Source: Arenimonas sp.
GTDB lineage: Bacteria > Pseudomonadota > Gammaproteobacteria > Xanthomonadales > Xanthomonadaceae
DNA length: 9,506 nt
Direction: 5' to 3'
Assembly (NCBI GenBank): GCA_003497545.1
Contig: DNNT01000192.1
Coordinates: forward strand, 19,485-28,990
A program made the translations under genes and the position numbers. Position 1 is the first letter of the stretch. Every line of letters begins with the position of its first letter. Under the pieces are notes generated by a model. That model searched no databases, had not been told where the DNA came from, and saw nothing but the letters and a program-made list of their open reading frames with translations. Shown piece after piece: positions 6,098 to 9,506 of this stretch.

Positions 6098-7674
6098 CAG
6101 CGGCCCGGCTGGGCGTAGCGCGTGATGCCGCGTTTCGCCTTTTCCTCCGCCACGATGCGGCGCACGTCCTCAAGCAGCGCCGTCGCGTCATACACGATGC
6201 CGTCCTTGATGGTGTAGCGCACGCCGCCCACGCGGCGCGGCTGGCCGTCGGCGCCCAGGCGGATGTGGCCGGTGGCATAGAGCACCTTCAGGTTGGCCAG
6301 CGGGTTTTCGCCCAGCACCACCAGGTCGGCCAGCTTGCCGGGTTCGATGGAACCAATGCGGTCCTGCGCGCCCAGCGCCTCGGCGCCCGACAGCGTGGCC
6401 GCGCGCAGCACTTCCAGCGGGTGGAAGCCGGCTTCGCGCAGCAGCTCGAGCTCCTCGATGGTGCCGAAGCCGTAGGTCTTGTAGATGTAGCCCGAATCGC
6501 TGCCCACGGTGACGCGGCCGCCGCGGTTCTTGTAGTCGTTCACGAAGGCCATCCAGCGCCGGTAGTTGTCCTTCCAGGCGGCCTCCTCCTCGCTGCCCCA
6601 GTCGAAGAAGAAGCTGCCGTGGTTGTCGCGGCTGGGGGTGAAGAAATCCCACAGCGCGGGGTGGGTGTATTCGTCGTGGTATTCGGCGGTGCGCGCGCGC
6701 ATCAGGTCGCGGGTGGCCTGGTAGATGGTGAAGGTGGGGTCGAGCGTGAAGCCCAGCTCCAGCAGCTCGGTGATCACCGCCTCGTAGCGCTCGCTGCCCT
6801 TTTCGCTGGCCTGCGCCCACAGCTTGCCGGCCTCGCCGAAGCGGTGCTGCTCGTCCATGTAGTTGTAGCCGGCCGGGTACTGCTGCACGGTCTGGCTGGT
6901 GAACATCGCCTCGGGCAGGCCGTACCAGTGCTCCATGGTGGTCAGGCCCCAGCGCGCGGTGGTGAGCACGTTCACGCGCGCCACGTCGAGCTGGGCGTGG
7001 TGGCAGGCGCTGCCCATGCCCTGCTTGCGCAGTTCGTCGAAGGCGGCGGCGAGGATGTCCGGGCGGTAACCGAAACACTTCATGCCCAGCGCGCCCTTGG
7101 CCTTCATGCTGCGCACCCACTGGCGCGCCTGCTCGGGCGTGGTGATCGGGCCTTCGTGGCCCATGCCGAAGAAGGCGTAAGGGAACAGGCGCGGCGCGGC
7201 GATGGCATTGGCGGCGCTGCGGCGCGCTTCCGAGGCGCACCATTCGATGCCGTTGCCGCAGCCCGGGTCGCGCACGCTGGTGATGCCGTGCGCCAGCCAC
7301 AGCTTGTAGACGTATTCGGCGGTGACGCCCTGCTCGTCGCCGCCGATGTGGCCGTGCATGTCCACCAGGCCGGGCATCACGTACTGGCCCGTGAGGTCGA
7401 GCTCGCGGCCGCCGGGTTTGAGCGCCGGGCGGTTCTTCGGGTCGATCGGCGCGTTGGCGCTGCCGACGATGGCCACCTGCACGATGCGGTTGCCTTCGAT
7501 GACGATGTCCACCGGCCCATGCGCCGGCGCGCCGGTGCCGGTGATGACGGTGGCGCCGCGCAGGATCAGCTGCGGGTAAGGGCCTTCGCCCTCGTCGCGG
7601 TCGGGCGCGGCGGGGATGGCCGCCTGCGCCAGCGGGGCGAGCAGCAGGGCGATCAGGGCAAGCAGTCGAGTCAT
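6097..7674 (-). CDS. Secreted metal-dependent amidohydrolase
   Basis: A 525-residue amidohydrolase-superfamily enzyme with a signal peptide (residues 1-18, cleavage after AQA), so it probably acts in the periplasm or outside the cell. The metal-site residues of the superfamily are visible in order: H107 and H109 in GLVDMHGH, K199 in GMKCFG as the candidate bridging (carboxylated) lysine, H226 in CHHAQ, H249 in TMEHWYG and D393 in VGSDSG. The N- and C-terminal small beta domain is also present (ILRGATVITGTG near 37-48, IEPGKLADLVVLGENPLA at 443-460). About 140 residues, rich in aromatic and acidic residues, separate H249 from D393, longer than in many relatives, and may shape the substrate pocket. 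The substrate is unknown; relatives include imidazolonepropionase-like and Xaa-Pro dipeptidase-like hydrolases. The Met at 7674 was chosen over an upstream in-frame ATG at 7797 because the signal peptide starts there. It is convergent with the protease and divergent from the DUF4124 gene, so it is probably monocistronic. Confidence 0.88.
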   Translation of the reverse strand: MTRLLALIALLLAPLAQAAIPAAPDRDEGEGPYPQLILRGATVITGTGAPAHGPVDIVIEGNRIVQVAIVGSANAPIDPKNRPALKPGGRELDLTGQYVMPGLVDMHGHIGGDEQGVTAEYVYKLWLAHGITSVRDPGCGNGIEWCASEARRSAANAIAAPRLFPYAFFGMGHEGPITTPEQARQWVRSMKAKGALGMKCFGYRPDILAAAFDELRKQGMGSACHHAQLDVARVNVLTTARWGLTTMEHWYGLPEAMFTSQTVQQYPAGYNYMDEQHRFGEAGKLWAQASEKGSERYEAVITELLELGFTLDPTFTIYQATRDLMRARTAEYHDEYTHPALWDFFTPSRDNHGSFFFDWGSEEEAAWKDNYRRWMAFVNDYKNRGGRVTVGSDSGYIYKTYGFGTIEELELLREAGFHPLEVLRAATLSGAEALGAQDRIGSIEPGKLADLVVLGENPLANLKVLYATGHIRLGADGQPRRVGGVRYTIKDGIVYDATALLEDVRRIVAEEKAKRGITRYAQPGR

Positions 7675-7704
7675 GGCGGGTCCCGGGCTGGAAGTGGCGG
7701 CGGC

Positions 7705-7723
7705 GCGGGCGGACAATGCCCGC
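7705..7723 (+). promoter_or_regulatory. Hairpin abutting the DUF4124 start codon
   Basis: In the 49-base gap between divergent genes, GCGGGC at 7705-7710 and GCCCGC at 7718-7723 form a perfect 6-bp stem with loop GGACAAT. The stem ends directly at the ATG (7724). The only Shine-Dalgarno-like bases, GGA at 7711-7713, lie in the loop. This could moderate initiation, but in such GC-rich DNA a 6-bp repeat may be chance. I see no convincing promoter boxes for either gene in this gap. Confidence 0.3.
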
Positions 7724-8296
7724 ATGCGCCTGCGCTGGTGGCCAAGCTTAGCCATTTTGCTGATCCCCGTTGGCCCGCCGGCCGCGCAGGAGATCACGGT
7801 CTACCGCTGCCAGGACGCGCAGGGCCGCGTCACCCTGCAGGACGAACCCTGCCCGGCCGGCGCCGCGCAGAGCACGCGCCGCATGCAGCGGCCGCAGGAC
7901 CCGCCGCCGAAACCCGCCACGCTACCGGCCGAGGCACCGCAGGCGACGACGCCCGCGCCCACGCCGGAACCCGGCCCGCCGCCGCGCCGTTCGCCGCCCA
8001 CGCTCTACCAGTGCACCGCCTACGACGGCGCCGTGCGCTACAGCGAAAACTACGACCCGAATCCGCGCTGCATCCCGCTGGCCGTGCTCGGCTACGACGC
8101 CGGTCCCTGGGGCGCCACCTGCCGCTGGGTGGAAGACTCCTGCGTTCGCCTCGACGACGCCTCGGCCTGCCTGGTGTACGCCGAAAAATTCGAGCAGGCC
8201 GAATCAGACGCCCTGCACGCCTTCAGCGACACCGCCGCCTACCGCAAGTCGGAAGTCATCCGCCTGCGCCAGATCCTCGACGACTGCAAAGAATAG
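7724..8296 (+). CDS. Exported Cys-rich DUF4124-domain protein
   Basis: A 190-residue exported protein of unknown function. A short signal peptide (MRLRWW then a hydrophobic run, cleavage near A21) is followed by a DUF4124 domain at 24-48 (VYRCQDAQGRVTLQDEPCPA), the usual xanthomonad form. A Pro-rich linker covers 58-93. A second half starts with LYQCTAYDGAVRYSENYDPN (94-113), which looks like a diverged copy of the same YxC...G.V.Y/L module. The mature part has eight Cys (29, 43, 97, 116, 133, 140, 149, 188), an even number that suits disulfides in the periplasm. The start at 7724 was preferred to an in-frame ATG at 7673 because the latter puts 17 hydrophilic residues before the signal peptide and overlaps the divergent gene's start. 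The last codons and the TAG stop lie inside the palindrome at 8286-8354. Confidence 0.8.
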   Translation: MRLRWWPSLAILLIPVGPPAAQEITVYRCQDAQGRVTLQDEPCPAGAAQSTRRMQRPQDPPPKPATLPAEAPQATTPAPTPEPGPPPRRSPPTLYQCTAYDGAVRYSENYDPNPRCIPLAVLGYDAGPWGATCRWVEDSCVRLDDASACLVYAEKFEQAESDALHAFSDTAAYRKSEVIRLRQILDDCKE

Positions 8297-8354
8297 GGGT
8301 CAGAGTACTAATTCCGGCTTCACCGGAATTAGTACTCTGACCCCTATTCTTTGC
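8286..8354. repeat. Perfect 32-bp inverted repeat (69-base palindromic element) between convergent genes
   Basis: The arms are 8286-8317 and 8323-8354, exact reverse complements over 32 bases with a 5-base loop (CTTCA, 8318-8322). Key words are GCAAAGAATAGGGG at the outer end, GGGGTCAGAGTACT in the middle and AATTCCGG at the loop. The arms have 15 G/C of 32, far below the flanking genes. The element starts inside the Cys188 codon of the DUF4124 gene, contributes its TAG stop, and ends one base before the TGA complement of the convergent SDR gene. Transcribed from either side it would form a very stable hairpin and probably stops or stabilises both messages, although no T-run follows. The GGGGTCAGAGT core looks like a class of dispersed palindromes that I recall near REP-associated tyrosine transposase genes in environmental proteobacteria; this attribution cannot be verified here. 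No transposase lies in the window. Confidence 0.95.
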
Positions 8355-8355
8355 T

Positions 8356-9132
8356 TCAGAAGCCGTAGCGGAGGAAGCCGCCGTCCACGGCGATGCATTC
8401 GCCGGTGACGTAGCTCGAGGCCGGCAGGCACAGGAAGGCCACCGCCGCCGCCACTTCCTCGGGTTCGCCGATGCGGCCCATGGGCGTGCGGTCGAGCACT
8501 TCGTCCAGGTAATCGGGGTCGGCCAGCTTGCCCGAGGTGCGGCGGGTGCGGATGTACCAGGGCGCCACCGCGTTCACGCGCACGCCGTCCTCGGCCCATT
8601 CGCAGGCCAGGTTCTTCGTCATCTGGTGCAGCGCCGCCTTGCTCATGCCATAGGGCGAACCGGTGCGCACGTGCGTGAGCCCCGACACCGAGCCCACGTT
8701 CACGATGCTGGCGCTGGCGTGCTGGCTGAGCAGCGGGAAGGCGAAGCGGCACAGCTCGAAGGCCGAGAACAGGTTGGTCTCGAATATGTCGCGCCACTCG
8801 GCGTCGGCGTAGTCCATCGTGGGCTTGCTGGCGTTGGTACCGGCGTTGTTCACCAGCAGCTGCAGGCCCGTGCCCAGGTCCTCGACCCAGTCGAAGATCT
8901 CGCGGCGCTGCTCGGGGTCGGAGACGTCGGCGGCGAAAGCGCGCACCTCGGCCTCGGGGAATTCGTCCTCGAGCTCGTCGCGGGTGGCGTCGAGCTGGGC
9001 CTGGTCGCGCGCGACGATCATCACGTCGGCGCCCAGCCCCAGCAGTTCGGCGGCGATCGCCCGGCCGATGCCCACGCTCGCGCCGGTCACCAGCGCCACC
9101 TGCCCGTCCAGCCGCCAGCGGTTCGCGTCCAT
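8356..9132 (-). CDS. SDR-family oxidoreductase, tropinone-reductase-like
   Basis: A 258-residue classical short-chain dehydrogenase/reductase, the normal family length. The Rossmann cofactor motif TGASVGIG is at 16-23, D69 lies in AADVSD, and NNAG is at 95-98. The catalytic tetrad is N120 (FETN), S148 (NVGSVSG), Y161 and K165 (YGMSK). R42 just after the second strand (VARDQ) suggests NADP(H). [14 protein letters not shown] (95-108) resembles the NN.GTN..KPT.DY block of tropinone-reductase-like SDRs. The C-terminal [12 protein letters not shown] is the typical subunit-contact segment. Substrate is unknown; it should reduce a carbonyl or oxidise an alcohol in the cytoplasm. GAGGAG (complement of 9139-9144) lies six bases before the ATG and rejects the upstream in-frame ATG at 9477. 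The stop is one base from the palindrome. It is divergent from the lipoprotein gene and convergent with the DUF4124 gene, hence probably monocistronic. Confidence 0.93.
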   Translation of the reverse strand: MDANRWRLDGQVALVTGASVGIGRAIAAELLGLGADVMIVARDQAQLDATRDELEDEFPEAEVRAFAADVSDPEQRREIFDWVEDLGTGLQLLVNNAGTNASKPTMDYADAEWRDIFETNLFSAFELCRFAFPLLSQHASASIVNVGSVSGLTHVRTGSPYGMSKAALHQMTKNLACEWAEDGVRVNAVAPWYIRTRRTSGKLADPDYLDEVLDRTPMGRIGEPEEVAAAVAFLCLPASSYVTGECIAVDGGFLRYGF

Positions 9133-9193
9133 TGCCTGCTCCTCGTCGCCCGGGCTTAGGATAACGACCTGCGACCGCATGGAGTAAACCACG
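9133..9193. promoter_or_regulatory. Divergent promoter region between SDR and lipoprotein genes
   Basis: These 61 bases must serve both genes. Rightward, a -10-like TAGGAT at 9157-9162 lies 19 bases after TTGCCT at 9132-9137 (4 of 6 matches each). Leftward, complement reading gives TTTACT, 19 bases, then TATCCT over roughly the same A/T-rich island (9156-9164). Both matches are weak and overlapping, so transcription in the two directions may compete. GGAG at 9181-9184 is the ribosome binding site for the gene at 9194. Confidence 0.35.
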
Positions 9194-9424
9194 ATGAAAG
9201 CCGCCCTGACCGCCGCCCTGTGCCTGGCGCTGTGCGCCTGCAGCGAGCCGCCGCCCAACGAGGAAGCGCCGCCGCCGGAACCGCAGGCCGCCGCGCCCGC
9301 CGAACAGCACACCGAACTGCGCGATGCCATGCAGGCGCCGCTGGACAAGGCCCGCGCGGTGGAAGCCGAACAGGAGCAGCGCGACGCCGACCGCGACCAG
9401 GCCCTGGAAGACGCCGGCGGCTGA
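9194..9424 (+). CDS. Small putative outer-membrane lipoprotein
   Basis: A 76-residue hypothetical lipoprotein. The N-terminus ([13 protein letters not shown]) is a short lipoprotein signal peptide ending in the lipobox-like L13-C14-A15-C16. C16 is the likely lipidated residue and S17 at +2 favours outer-membrane sorting. A Pro/Ala/Glu-rich stretch follows (17-37). The C-terminal half (about 38-73), charged and probably helical, contains the block [20 protein letters not shown] and many Glu, Asp, Gln and Arg, which could form an amphipathic or coiled-coil helix. The ATG is supported by GGAG nine bases upstream. No enzymatic motif is present. Similar short lipoproteins with an LRDA..PLDKAR-like block occur in xanthomonads as I recall, but no function is known. 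C10 and C14 are alternative Cys but fit the lipobox less well. Confidence 0.7.
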   Translation: MKAALTAALCLALCACSEPPPNEEAPPPEPQAAAPAEQHTELRDAMQAPLDKARAVEAEQEQRDADRDQALEDAGG

Positions 9425-9506
9425 AGAGACGTTTTTTCCCAAGTCCGGGATGGTCTGGGCGGTTCTTCGCTGACCACCGACGCGGCGCCGGCCCCACCGC
9501 GAAGGC
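9425..9506. other. Unassigned 3' edge of the window
   Basis: These 82 bases follow the lipoprotein stop. A run of six T lies at 9432-9437, but no good hairpin precedes it. A weak TCCC/GGGA repeat (9437-9440 and 9448-9451) follows it. I see no start codon with a ribosome binding site and no RNA gene. Confidence 0.4.

Noticed and set aside
4278..6278. A 666-codon minus-strand frame opposite the protease
   Set aside because: Shadow of the protease gene: no domain, no ribosome binding site, and biased composition.
6067..8340. A 757-codon plus-strand frame across the amidohydrolase
   Set aside because: It is antisense to an enzyme with all catalytic motifs, has low-complexity composition, and ends inside the palindrome.
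8286..8354. Palindrome as a single CRISPR unit, attachment site or operator
   Set aside because: There is only one unit with no spacers, no integrase nearby, and it lies between gene 3' ends where an operator is not expected.
9432..9451. T6 run after the lipoprotein gene as an intrinsic terminator
   Set aside because: No stable hairpin directly precedes the T-run; the nearby TCCC/GGGA repeat lies after it.
9133..9477. N-terminal extension of the SDR to an upstream in-frame ATG at 9477
   Set aside because: The extension is low-complexity, overlaps the lipoprotein gene on the other strand, and the family start with a good GAGGAG site is at 9132.

Overview
The window looks like a chromosomal segment of a GC-rich gammaproteobacterium, most likely of the Xanthomonadaceae/Lysobacteraceae. 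Three things point there. The Smg (DUF494) protein lies just upstream of a topA whose product has C-terminal repeats and a lysine-rich tail in place of zinc fingers. There is a secreted lysyl-endopeptidase-like protease of a type common in Lysobacter relatives. DUF4124 and GYF_2/RDD proteins, both frequent in that family, are also present. The genus cannot be fixed from this sequence.

Layout, left to right. (1) 1-324: the 3' two-thirds of smg, ended by a strong GC-rich hairpin. (2) 416-1603: a multidomain membrane protein joining a GYF_2 domain, an RDD domain and a pilin-like membrane helix. (3) 1625-4235: topA with its own promoter candidate and a leader holding two perfect hairpins. (4) 4314-6041: a secreted serine protease with propeptide and C-terminal beta domain, followed by a classical intrinsic terminator. 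(5) 6097-7674 (minus): a secreted metal-dependent amidohydrolase, convergent with the protease and divergent from (6) 7724-8296, an exported DUF4124 protein. (7) 8286-8354: a perfect 32-bp inverted repeat filling the gap between convergent genes. (8) 8356-9132 (minus): a tropinone-reductase-like SDR. (9) 9194-9424: a small lipoprotein, divergent from the SDR. The last 82 bases hold no recognised gene.

The genes do not form one pathway. The left part (smg, topA) is a housekeeping neighbourhood. The centre and right are single-gene units in alternating orientation, four of them encoding exported products (protease, amidohydrolase, DUF4124 protein, lipoprotein). There is no CRISPR array, tRNA, rRNA, transposase, phage gene or recognisable defence cluster. 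I do not see a multi-gene novel system. The most unusual DNA is the 69-base perfect palindrome at 8286-8354. It is far less GC-rich than its surroundings, resembles a dispersed mobile repeat, and overlaps the stop codon of the DUF4124 gene. The next most interesting items are the topA leader, the GYF_2-RDD-pilin fusion and the protease's apparent lysine-directed self-activation.
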